A stretch of 64,000 bases of DNA from Vibrio maritimus. GTDB taxonomy: Bacteria; Pseudomonadota; Gammaproteobacteria; Enterobacterales; Vibrionaceae. The position numbers and the translations under genes were made by a program. Positions 48,677 to 57,768 of the stretch are shown piece by piece (positions within the stretch are counted from its first letter, which is position 1; every line of letters begins with the position of its first letter). Below the pieces are notes generated by a model. The model saw only the letters and a list, made by a program, of their open reading frames with translations. It was not told where the DNA came from and ran no database searches. The stretch spans positions 186,001 through 250,000 of the forward strand of contig JYJJ01000057.1 of assembly GCA_003263775.1 (NCBI GenBank), given 5' to 3'.

Positions 48677-50323
48677 TTAGTGAGCTGCTTGAGTTTTTGA
48701 GCCGCCAGCACCGATACCGAAGTTTTTGTAAACCATTTCACTTGCGCCAGACATGGTGAATGAACCAGGACGTTGTGATGGTGGGTAATCTTTGTATGTC
48801 ATTAGATGGTCTTTAACCAATTGGTTGGCTTTGTAGAACACAAATACATTGTCGATTTCCCAGTTCCAGTAACCATTAGCGTTTTGATCAGCACGCTCAA
48901 ATGGGTCTTGGCGAAGGTTGAAGATTTTAGGCAGACGTAACCATGTGAATGGTTCAGCCCATAGACCCATAGTTTTTGCACGTTGTTCACCGTAAACGAC
49001 TTTCCAATCAGTGCTGTGGTTTTTACCGCCACCGATGTAGTTATCTTGTGAATAACGCATTGCAACGATCTGAGCGTCAGCGTTGTACAGCATGATGCTC
49101 TTACGAGGAGTCTCGCTAGTGCGACCTGCGAAATAGTCATTCATGTTGTAACCATCAAGATGGATCTTGAATTCTTTGTTGTTTGCTTTGAACCCGCCTT
49201 TGAGAAGGTCCTGCTTGATGTGTGAGTTACCTGCAGCGGCGACCAGTGTCGGTAGCATATCAAGACCGGAAACCATGCCGTTTAGCACACGGCCACCATC
49301 CCAGTGACCAGCTGGCCAGCGAATGAATGCGGGTACACGCCATGCACCTTCCCAGTTAGTTTCCTTCTCTGAACGGAATGGAGTGATTGCTCCGTCAGGC
49401 CATGCATTGTAGTGTGGACCGTTGTCAGTACCGTACATGACAATGGTATTGTCAGTGAGATTATGGTCATCGATATAATCGAGAAGTTGACCAACATTTC
49501 TGTCGTGAGACATCATAGCATCGTTGTAGAAGCCCTGACCTGACAAGCCTCTATCCTTTGGATTAAGGTGCGTTTTAAAGTGCATCTTGGATGAGTTCCA
49601 CCACACAAAGAAGGGCTTGTGCGCGGCTTGTGCTTTATCCATGAACTTAATCGCGTGTGCGGTTACGTCATCATCAATGGTTTCCATGCGTTTGGTGGTC
49701 AACGGCCCTGTGTCCTTGATTTGACCATCAGCTGTCGAGTGAATGACACCGCGAGGACCGTATTGTTCTGCAAACTTAGGGTCTTTCGGGTAGAAATCAT
49801 GTTCTGGTTCTTCCATTGCATCTAGGTGATAAAGGAAGCCGTAAAACTCATCAAAGCCGTGGTTGGTCGGAAGATCTTTATCCTTGTCACCGAGGTGGTT
49901 CTTACCAAATTGACCTGTCATATAACCCATGTCGTGTAGTGCTTCTGCAATGGTCATATCGTCATCAGCGATACCTTGTGGCGCGCCTGGAAGACCCACT
50001 TTCGTCATACCTGTGCGAAGACCATCTTGACCTGTAATAAATGCACTACGACCAGCGGTGCATGATTGTTCACCATAATAATCAGTAAATGCGATACCTT
50101 CATTGGCGACACGGTCGATGTTTTTGGTTTCATAGCCCATGAGGCCACGGTTCCAGTAACTGATATTCCACATACCAATATCGTCACCCCACATAATTAG
50201 AATGTTAGGCTTTTCGGTTGGGGCTTTAGGAGCCTCCGGAGCTGCGGTTGCTGTTACTGAGTTAAACGCTGAAAGCGCCATTAACGCAGAGGTCAGCAGT
50301 TTCTTTTTACATGGTATATTCAT
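48677..50323 (-). CDS. Type I sulfatase (arylsulfatase-like)
   Basis: 548 residues, exported: the signal peptide of about 28 residues ends near TATAA-P. The metal site NILIMWGDDIGMWN (about residue 40), formylglycine motif C88-T-A-G-R in SCTAGRSAFITGQ, and catalytic NSSKMHFKTH and TDNGPHYNAWPDG. The C-x-A-x-R form is known to be matured by the radical-SAM type enzyme encoded downstream. Substrate is unknown; marine sulfated polysaccharides or sterol-type sulfates are possible. It heads the minus-strand operon and faces the MoxR operon. Confidence 0.93.
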   Translation of the reverse strand: MNIPCKKKLLTSALMALSAFNSVTATAAPEAPKAPTEKPNILIMWGDDIGMWNISYWNRGLMGYETKNIDRVANEGIAFTDYYGEQSCTAGRSAFITGQDGLRTGMTKVGLPGAPQGIADDDMTIAEALHDMGYMTGQFGKNHLGDKDKDLPTNHGFDEFYGFLYHLDAMEEPEHDFYPKDPKFAEQYGPRGVIHSTADGQIKDTGPLTTKRMETIDDDVTAHAIKFMDKAQAAHKPFFVWWNSSKMHFKTHLNPKDRGLSGQGFYNDAMMSHDRNVGQLLDYIDDHNLTDNTIVMYGTDNGPHYNAWPDGAITPFRSEKETNWEGAWRVPAFIRWPAGHWDGGRVLNGMVSGLDMLPTLVAAAGNSHIKQDLLKGGFKANNKEFKIHLDGYNMNDYFAGRTSETPRKSIMLYNADAQIVAMRYSQDNYIGGGKNHSTDWKVVYGEQRAKTMGLWAEPFTWLRLPKIFNLRQDPFERADQNANGYWNWEIDNVFVFYKANQLVKDHLMTYKDYPPSQRPGSFTMSGASEMVYKNFGIGAGGSKTQAAH

Positions 50324-50613
50324 GTGTATTCACCACTATATATCAGAGAAAATTTATTTAGCAGGATGCTGTGGGGTGAAATATTAAACGAGCTGGGTTT
50401 TTAATAAATACACAGTTGCTTAAATGTCGATTAAGTTTTGTTTATTGTTTGGTGCTTATTATTTAATCGCATTTAAATAATGAAAGGTTAATAAGTTTTA
50501 AAGCGAATTTTGTATTGTTTAATTTTGCTTAATCCACTTTTTAACGTATCTAATTTTTATAGTGGCATAAAGAGCATAGTATCTCCCTAGTATTATTACT
50601 TAAGGTTAAAGCT
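50324..50613. promoter_or_regulatory. Divergent control region, sulfatase and MoxR operons
   Basis: AT-rich, no gene. TGCTTAATCCACT (50526-50538) is the exact reverse complement of a word before the glycine-zipper operon. The region separates two operons that may be controlled together. Confidence 0.5.
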
Positions 50614-51575
50614 ATGCTAGAGCAGACGGTTTACTCCAACATCCAAACGTTATCGGAGTCTTTATCTAAAAAAGTGGTAGGGCAACAACACGTTGTCGAG
50701 TCCTTGCTAATTGCGCTACTAACCGATGGGCATGTTTTATTAGAGGGCTTACCAGGCACTGCAAAAACGCGTTCGGTTCGAGCTCTCGCTCAAAATCTTG
50801 ATTTGTCTTTAAATCGAGTGCAGTTTACTCCAGACCTTATGCCTAGCGACGTAGTGGGATACGAGTCCCTTAGCGATGACGGGACAATGTCTTTCGTTCA
50901 AGGGCCTGCATTTACCAACATTTTGCTAGCAGATGAGATAAATCGTGCGCCACCTAAAGTTCAATCCGCTCTATTGGAGGCGATGGAAGAAAGGCAGGTA
51001 ACCGTAGGAGGTAAAAGTCATTCTCTACCGGAAATATTCTTAGTGCTGGCGACGCAAAACCCAGTTGAGCAAGAGGGTACTTACCCTTTGCCCGAAGCCC
51101 AACTCGATAGATTCTTAATGAAGGTTGAGGTCGATTACCCTTCGCGAGACGACGAATTAGCAATCTTAAGACTAGTTAAGGAAGAACAAAGGGTGCAGGA
51201 GGCGATCCAGCAACTAGAACCAGACGTTATCTTACAAGCAAGAAAACAGCTTCTTGATGTTTATGTATCTGAATCTATTGAGAACTATGTGGTTGATCTG
51301 GTTGTGGCAACCCGTAAACCAGAGCTGTATAAAGACTCAAAGTTGCAGCAATGGATTCGAATTGGTTCAAGCCCGAGGCGACGATAGCCTTAGAGAAAGC
51401 GGCACGAGCTTACGCTTTGATCCAGGGGAAAAACTATGTGGATACTGATGATGTTAGAGCTGTGGTACATGCAGTGCTGTGCCATCGTATTACCCTGAGC
51501 TTTGATGCCATGGCAGACGCTGTAGACAGCCATCAGGTGGTTGATGAGATTCTGAACTTGGTATCGATCGGTTGA
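50614..51575 (+). CDS. MoxR-type AAA+ ATPase, one frame break
   Basis: About 320 residues after adding one G near 51375 ([21 protein letters not shown]). Walker A is GLPGTAKTR, Walker [14 protein letters not shown], sensor 1 [25 protein letters not shown], with the C-terminal helical lid. MoxR ATPases act with VWA proteins as chaperone-like pairs. First gene of the operon; the next gene starts 2 bases after the stop. Confidence 0.93.
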
Positions 51576-51577
51576 TT

Positions 51578-52504
51578 ATGGCGAATTTAGATCCTCGCCT
51601 TTTTGTGGACAGCGCTACTTTGCTTGGTCTTAAAAATCAGGCCAAAAGGTTATCTCTCTCTGCTCAGTTCCGGCCTAGTGGAATCTTCTCCGGTCAGAAT
51701 CGCTCCAAATTACGTGGGCAGGGACTTAGCTTTGAAGAACTGCGCAGTTTTCGTATAGGGGACAATATCAAGAACATTGATTGGAAAGCCAGCTCTCGGG
51801 CAAATAACCGGGTAGTGAAGGTATTTACTCAAGAAACGGATAGACCAGCGCTGGTGGTTTGCGATCAGCGTGAAAACATGTTTTTTGGCAGTCGTGTGTA
51901 CATGAAATCTGTTGTCGCGGCGCATATAGCCAGTTTAATGTCATGGCTATTACATCGACGTGGAGACCGTGTTGGTGGCGTAGTGCTCGGAGAAAAAGGC
52001 CCAGTAACGGAACAGCCTTCTCGCATGACAGGAAAAGTCTCCCTGTTGGTTTCCAGTATCGCGGATATTAACCAGTCTTTAGCGGCAACGGATTCTTCAC
52101 ATCTTAATCAGTCTGTGCAGGTAAAAACAGTGTTATTGGAGAACTTGCACCTTCTGGGTAGCAGTGGAACTTTGGTGTTGGTTACCGATGGATTAGATCT
52201 TTCCGAGGGTGACCTAGTACTGCTCAAGCGCTTGTCTAATAAGCACAACGTGATCATTTTGTTAGTCAACGATGACCTGGAGTTGGATTATCAAGCTGCT
52301 CTTGATCTAGTAATAAGCGACGGCCAGAGACAGATTAAGCTCGATGACAATCCAAAAGACCTAGTGAGCTATCGCGATGCCACCACGCAACAGTTACACA
52401 CAATCCATAAAGCGATTCAACAGACAGGTTTGCCCTTCGGTAGGTTCAATACAGTAGAGGAGCCGTATCTGCAACTAACCCATCTACTAAGGGGTCAGCA
52501 ATGA
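51578..52504 (+). CDS. DUF58 protein (MoxR partner)
   Basis: 308 residues. The family core FRIGDNIKNIDWKASSRANN lies near residue 60, followed by a VWA-like half (DRPALVVCDQRENMFFG, LVLVTDGLDLSEGD). The start at 51578 (MANLDPRL) is chosen over TTG at 51572. The next gene overlaps by 4 bases. Forms part of the MoxR operon seen in many Vibrio. Confidence 0.9.
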   Translation: MANLDPRLFVDSATLLGLKNQAKRLSLSAQFRPSGIFSGQNRSKLRGQGLSFEELRSFRIGDNIKNIDWKASSRANNRVVKVFTQETDRPALVVCDQRENMFFGSRVYMKSVVAAHIASLMSWLLHRRGDRVGGVVLGEKGPVTEQPSRMTGKVSLLVSSIADINQSLAATDSSHLNQSVQVKTVLLENLHLLGSSGTLVLVTDGLDLSEGDLVLLKRLSNKHNVIILLVNDDLELDYQAALDLVISDGQRQIKLDDNPKDLVSYRDATTQQLHTIHKAIQQTGLPFGRFNTVEEPYLQLTHLLRGQQ

Positions 52505-53016
52505 TCTCGTTTAATGTCCCACAACCAACACAGTTTGGAAATTATATGTTGAAGGATTTCAATGAAATTATTTGTCCTGAGGCTATTTCTTTCGCCCCGA
52601 ACACACTTGGCGCATGGGCGTTGATTTGCTTAGTTACTGTGTGTTTGACGGCTCTTGTTGTTTGGCTGGTTTACCGATGGCATAAAAATGCATATCGGCG
52701 AGAAGCATTGAAGGTGTTAAGGGGTGAGGCCATAGGAGATGCTGTGGCATTGGTGCCGAGTCGCTTGCGCAAAGTAGCAAGTCAGGCTTATCCACAGTTA
52801 TCTGTAGGTGTTTTGAGTGGTGCAGAGTGGTTTCAGTTTCTCAATACGTCAGCTAAAAAACCGTTGTTTCCCGATAGTATACAGAAGCACTTGCAGGCAG
52901 TGGCTTTCCAACCACCGCTAGTGTGGAAATACAACACAGAGCTTAATGCCTTATCAGTCGAGGCTGCTATTCAATGGATAGCGCAACATCAGGCACAGAA
53001 GGAGATTAACCAGTGA
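52501..53016 (+). CDS. DUF4381 membrane protein
   Basis: 171 residues with one membrane helix (LGAWALICLVTVCLTALVVWLVY) followed by a basic region (RWHKNAYRREALKVLRGEA) and a soluble C-terminus (YPQLSVGVLSGAEWFQFL). Matches the DUF4381 type commonly between DUF58 and VWA genes in MoxR operons. Overlaps both neighbours by 4 bases. Confidence 0.87.
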   Translation: MISFNVPQPTQFGNYMLKDFNEIICPEAISFAPNTLGAWALICLVTVCLTALVVWLVYRWHKNAYRREALKVLRGEAIGDAVALVPSRLRKVASQAYPQLSVGVLSGAEWFQFLNTSAKKPLFPDSIQKHLQAVAFQPPLVWKYNTELNALSVEAAIQWIAQHQAQKEINQ

Positions 53017-54001
53017 CTCTATTATCTCCTTGGTGGTTATTACTCGCTTTTCTAGCACCGATGATTTACTTCGGCCTGCCTGCTTTTCGTCAGAGCGATA
53101 TTGCGGTTCGGGCTTCCTTCTTTGAAAAGATCATTAGAACCACGAGTAAGCAAGCTCAAAAACGCAGCATAGTTCCTCATAGCAACAGAGTTCAAAAACT
53201 CTCACTTGTGTTGGCTTGGTTGGTATTGGTTTTGTGTACTGCTCAACCTGTAATGCTTGGGAACAAAGTGGTCGAGCAAAAATCAGGTCGAGACTTAATG
53301 GTGGCTCTCGACCTGTCTAAATCTATGAACAAGCGGGACTTTCCTGTGGGGAATGGTGCGACTTCTACCCGTTGGCAAGCACTGCAAGATTTGATGAAGC
53401 AGTTTGCCTCGAAACGTGAGGGAGATAGATTAGGTCTAATCGTTTTTGGTTCGGGTGCTTATTTGCAGGTGCCATTTACTAATCAAGCTAAAACGTGGAC
53501 ACAGATGATTCAGAGCCTATCTACTGAGATTGCAGGCCCTGCCACGGCCATTGGCGATGCGATTGGATTGAGTATTCGTGCTTTTGATGGATCTGAAGCT
53601 CCACAAAAGGTGCTGATCTTAGTAACAGATGGCAATGATACTTCAAGTCAATTGCCACCAATTGAGGCAGCGAAAGTGGCCAAGACCCGTAAGGTAAAGA
53701 TTTACACAATAGCCATGGGTAACCCTTCAACACAGGATGAGAATGCTAAGGTCGATGTAGCGACGTTACAAAAAGTCTCACGGATGACGGGGGGAAAAGT
53801 TATCTTGCCATGGATAAAGGCGCGCTAAATAAGGTGCTCGAGCAGATCAGTAAAATAGAGCAAAGTCATTATCAAAGAACGACTTATCAACCATATATAT
53901 ACCTCTACCCATATATTCTATTGGGGCTAATGAGCTACTACTTTGCAATGTGGCTTGGATTGAGTGTATATGAGTGGAGACTGAGGCGCACACATGTTTA
54001 A
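53013..54001 (+). CDS. BatA-like VWA membrane protein, one frame break
   Basis: About 329 residues after adding one A near 53797 (GGKSYLAMDKGALNKVLEQI). It starts with a membrane helix (WWLLLAFLAPMIYFG), a second helix (SLVLAWLVLVLCTAQPV), then the metal-binding DLSKSMNKRDF of the VWA domain, the second site near TAIGDAIGLSIR and VTDGNDTSSQ, and a C-terminal helix (YILLGLMSYYFAMWLGL). VWA domain faces the periplasm. Overlaps the next gene by 8 bases. Confidence 0.88.
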
Positions 54002-55517
54002 TTTCATTCAAACCTTTCATTTTCTGGAGCCTAAATACTTCCTTTTGCTAGCGCCTCTGACACTGTTTGTCGGGTTTCTGCTGCATAAGCGTCGTAGCCG
54101 TTTGCTCAAACCGACTAAGGCAATCGCGCCGCATTTACTAGCCCAACTTTCGGATAAGCCCGATAAAGTTCAAGGTTACGGTCCTATATTGGCTATTACC
54201 CTTGTAGTCGTAGTCATCATATTAGTGATAGCAAAGCCTGTTTGGAGTGTGGCGCATAATACTCAAGACAAAAATCCGCCGCTATATGTTGTTATGGACG
54301 AGTCACTCTCCATGAACAAAGCAGATGTGATTCCTAATCGAAATTTGAAGGCTCAGTTAATAGTAAAAAACCTGATTCAGTCGGGAATTAATCGTCCGAT
54401 TGCCATTGTTGCTATGTCTGGTAGCAGTCATATCTTGTTGCCACCGTCTGACGATCAGAATCTATTGTCTCTTTATCTATCCTATTTAGATCCTAATGTT
54501 ATGCCTCGAGATGGTGGGGATTTGAATAAACTAGTGAAGCGAATGGAGACCACTGACGGTTTAGTGTTAGAAAACTCGAGCGTACTTTTAGTCACTGACG
54601 GTGGTTTGAGAGGGAAGCAAGCGTTTTCAGATTTTGTTACAAAGTATCAGATAACGAGCTCAATCTTGTATATGAGTGAGCTAGGCCAGCAGGTTTCGAA
54701 GGAACTTAATAGTCATGGCTTTGATGGTGCATCTATGAGTGTAACTAGTCATGCTTTGCAAAGCTACTTCATGAATAAGCAAGCACAAGGATCTGATGGT
54801 GCAAAATGGCAAGATGAATCCCATTGGCTGATCATATTTGCAACCTGTGTTGTTGCTTTATGGTTTCGTAAGGGATGGACATTGCAGTGGGCTATAGCGT
54901 TGTTTGTTTTGTTACCGTTTAGCCAGCCTTCGCAGGCAGCAGCAATCGATTGGTTCATGACTCAAGATCAGCAGGGAATGGTACTTATGTATATGGGTAA
55001 GTATCAACAAGCGCAGCAACATTTTGAAGATTCGAATTGGAAGGGGGTTGCTTGTTACTATCAAGAGGACTTTAAGTGCGCTCAGCGGGAATTTGCTAAG
55101 AGCGGAAATGCCACGGCCATTTTTAACATGGGCAATGCAGCAGCCCAGGATGGACGCTACAAAACGGCGCAGCAGTTATACCAAGCGCTGTTAGCGATAC
55201 AACCGGATAACACCAAAGCTAAGCAAAACCTCAAACAGATTGACGCGATTCTTCTGGAGATGAAGATGCTTAGTGAAAACCAACATGACTCACATCCCCC
55301 TTCAGAAGACGCTGTTCCGCCTAAAGATGTGAACGAGATATCAGATGGAGCGAAGCGCAAATCCTACGGTCAGATCCCGCACTCCAAGCTAACAGCAACC
55401 GATGTTCTTAGTAGTGAAGCTGCAACAGATAAATGGTTGAGAGACATTAGCTTAGACCCGAAAGAGTTTGTTCGACGTAAGTTCCTGAGTGAATATAACG
55501 AAGAGGTGAACCCATGA
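53994..55517 (+). CDS. BatB/BatC-like VWA-TPR membrane protein
   Basis: 507 residues. Two N-terminal helices (YFLLLAPLTLFVGFLL, PILAITLVVVVIILVIAKPV), a VWA domain with the site MDESLSMNKADV and VTDGGLRGKQ, a further helix pair near residues 280-310 (WLIIFATCVVALWF, WAIALFVLLPFSQ), then a TPR part (YMGKYQQAQQHF, AIFNMGNAAAQDGRYKTAQQLYQALLAIQP). BatB and BatC are fused here. Intact frame. Confidence 0.88.
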   Translation: MFNFIQTFHFLEPKYFLLLAPLTLFVGFLLHKRRSRLLKPTKAIAPHLLAQLSDKPDKVQGYGPILAITLVVVVIILVIAKPVWSVAHNTQDKNPPLYVVMDESLSMNKADVIPNRNLKAQLIVKNLIQSGINRPIAIVAMSGSSHILLPPSDDQNLLSLYLSYLDPNVMPRDGGDLNKLVKRMETTDGLVLENSSVLLVTDGGLRGKQAFSDFVTKYQITSSILYMSELGQQVSKELNSHGFDGASMSVTSHALQSYFMNKQAQGSDGAKWQDESHWLIIFATCVVALWFRKGWTLQWAIALFVLLPFSQPSQAAAIDWFMTQDQQGMVLMYMGKYQQAQQHFEDSNWKGVACYYQEDFKCAQREFAKSGNATAIFNMGNAAAQDGRYKTAQQLYQALLAIQPDNTKAKQNLKQIDAILLEMKMLSENQHDSHPPSEDAVPPKDVNEISDGAKRKSYGQIPHSKLTATDVLSSEAATDKWLRDISLDPKEFVRRKFLSEYNEEVNP

Positions 55518-56618
55518 AAAAGTTGGTTTCTATAGTCTTATTCATGCTGTTCTCGATAAAGGCAGTAGCTGCTCCGCAGTTGTTATTTTCGATAGATAAA
55601 CACGAGGTTGCGCCTGGTGAGCAGGTTAATCTTGAGTTGACGGCGCTAACTGAGCAATATTTTGTAGATAGCCCAAAGTATTCGATGCCGAGTATAGCTA
55701 ATGCGATGGTCAAACAAGAGAGGCCATCGGTGCTTCCCGGCTACACTTACATCGATGGGAAGAAGTACACAAGTCAGCGTTGGTCGATACAGGTATATCC
55801 CAATAAGGTAGGTGTTTTTCTGATCCCTTCGATGGAGGTTAGTCTCTATACAGTAGGGAATGATCTGCAGAGTGTTAAAACAGAGCTCAAGACCAAGCCT
55901 GTAGCCTTGATGGTTAAATCTCCAGAAGAAATGAAAGGAAATGTCGCTATTTAGTCTCAGCTAAGGTGAACTTTGAGGACAGTTGGTCAGAGAATTCAGA
56001 ACTTAGACACTTCAACAAGGGTGATATTCTTCAAAGAACTATCACAATAAATGCTGACGATACATCAGGCTTTATGCTGCCTGATTTTGTGCCATCAGTT
56101 CTAGATGGGGTTAGCGTTTCACTTATGGAACCAAGTATTTCATCCAACTATGAGCGAGGGCAACATAGTGCTAGCCTGACGCAAAAAATTAACTACAGCA
56201 TAGAGCGTCCAGGTCAATACATCCTAGGTAATGAGACGGTGTCATGGTGGAATCCTGATACTAAAGTTGCTGAGAATTGGACAGCCAAAAGCTTGAAGAT
56301 CGACGCGGGTGGCATGGATTACCTAAAATTAGGTAAGTGGTTTACTGCTATATAGTAGCTATGATAGGCGCTTGGATAATGCGATTAGGTTGGCTAAAAA
56401 TAAGATCTAGCGTTTCAAATCTAAAACTGATGCTAAGTGTCGATAACTCAAGTTGGCTAAATAATTGCTACGCCAAAATTAATGATAAAGAGAAGAGTCC
56501 TCGATTGCTCGAAAATTCGAGCAATCGAGAGTTGTTGAGATACTCAATGCAAAGAGAGTTTTTTGATAATAAGAGACTAGGCTGGTGGCAACGACTCAAA
56601 CTATTTTTATCTATTTGA
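55514..56618 (+). CDS. BatD-like membrane protein, two frame breaks
   Basis: About 369 residues if two lost bases are restored (near 55950, giving AILVSAKVNFEDSW; and near 56345). Signal peptide MKKLVSIVLFMLFSIKAVAA, then BatD-type beta domains (SIDKHEVAPGEQVNLEL, DILQRTITINADD, GQYILGNETVSWWNPDTKV) and a C-terminal membrane helix (VAMIGAWIMRLGWL) with a basic tail. It closes the MoxR operon. No terminator seen before the IS element. Confidence 0.78.
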
Positions 56619-56813
56619 TATTTACAGTGGGGTGAGTAAGTCTGTTCACTAGATTATAGGTTTACCAATAATTTAAATAATCAGTTGGACGCTCATTTAG
56701 TAAAGACAATGACATAGTTCTGTCGATAGAACGGAAGCCACCATTAAATACTGAGCCGCACCAGAAGTTTTGGACACTGAGTTAAGTGAGTACAATCACC
56801 TACGAGGTGAACA

Positions 56814-57092
56814 ATGACAACTAAGAAAACACGAATCAAACATACTCCTGAATTCAAAGCTGAAATGCTTAAGTTAGCAGACAAAGTCGATGTCGCTGCT
56901 GCCGCACGACAGCTATCGTTATATGAATCTCAAATTTATGGATGGCGTAAAGCCGTCAAAAAAGACGCGAAAATCTGCGATAGAGAACTCGCCACTGAGA
57001 ATGCCAAACTCAAACGATTATTGGCTGAGCAAGCTGAAGAGCTAGATATCGTAAAAAAGGCCGCCACCTACTTCGCGAAGAATCTAAAGTAG
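56814..57092 (+). CDS. IS3-family transposase OrfA
   Basis: 92-residue DNA-binding protein. Helix-turn-helix in FKAEMLKLADKVDVAAAARQLSLYESQIYGWRKAV, followed by a coiled-coil leucine-rich end (NAKLKRLLAEQAEELDIVKKAATYF). The sequence AAAAAAG at 57053-57059 is a standard slippery site for the -1 frameshift that makes OrfAB, and the -1 frame joins to orfB (LREESKVDCYEF). Confidence 0.93.
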   Translation: MTTKKTRIKHTPEFKAEMLKLADKVDVAAAARQLSLYESQIYGWRKAVKKDAKICDRELATENAKLKRLLAEQAEELDIVKKAATYFAKNLK

Positions 57093-57106
57093 ATTGCTAT
57101 GAGTTT

Positions 57107-57768
57107 ATGCTCGAACACCTTATGCAATATAGGATTGTCCGTATGGCTAAGGTGTTTGGGGTTTCTCGAAGTGGGTTTTATTACTGGATTAATCATCGCC
57201 ATAAAGTCACTCAACGCAACGAGCACCGCAAGCTGCTTGATAGTAAGGTTCGAGAAGCTTTTGATGATAACAAGGAGCGCGATGGTGCAAGGCGTATTCA
57301 AAAAGAACTTGAAGAAAATGGAAATAAACATGATGTTAAAACCATTGCCGCGAGCATGAAGCGCCAGAGCTTAGTCGCGAAAGCCGCCCGTAAGTTCAAA
57401 TGTACGACAGACAGTAAGCATAGGCTTCCTGTTGCGCCGAACTTGCTTGAGCAAGACTTTAATGCGACAGCACCGAACCAAAAATGGGCTGGAGATAGGA
57501 CCTATCTAGCGACAAGTGAAGGTTGGATGTATTTAGCGGTTGTTATCGACTTGTACTCACGGCAAGTAGTTGGCTGGTCAATGAGCACCAGAATGACCGC
57601 GACTCTGGTCTGTGATGCGCTATCAATTGCATTGTTCCGTAGAGGCATGCCCGAAGGGTGATTATCCATAGTGATAGAGGCAATCAATATTGTTTAAAAG
57701 ACTAAAGATACTTGATCTCAGCCCATAACCTAAAACAAAGTATGAGTAGGAAGGGAAATTGCTGGGAT
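57107..57768 (+). pseudogene. IS3-family transposase OrfB, broken and truncated
   Basis: The DDE integrase domain has NQKWAGDRTYLATSEGW with the first Asp and, after one lost base near 57658, the second Asp in VIIHSDRGNQYC. A TAA follows KD in the same frame, where related proteins have Tyr. Homology resumes as ISAHNLKQSMSRKGNCWD and then stops. The final catalytic Glu is absent. It is not expected to be active by itself. Confidence 0.85.

Larger units (their letters stand above)
56752..57768 (+). mobile_element. IS3-family insertion sequence, right end lost
   Basis: The left end starts near TGAGCCGCACCAGAAG at 56752 and the element holds orfA and most of orfB in the usual IS3 layout. Homology to the transposase stops at GNCWD (57768), before the region that should contain the last catalytic Glu, and no right inverted repeat is visible. 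Confidence 0.8.
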
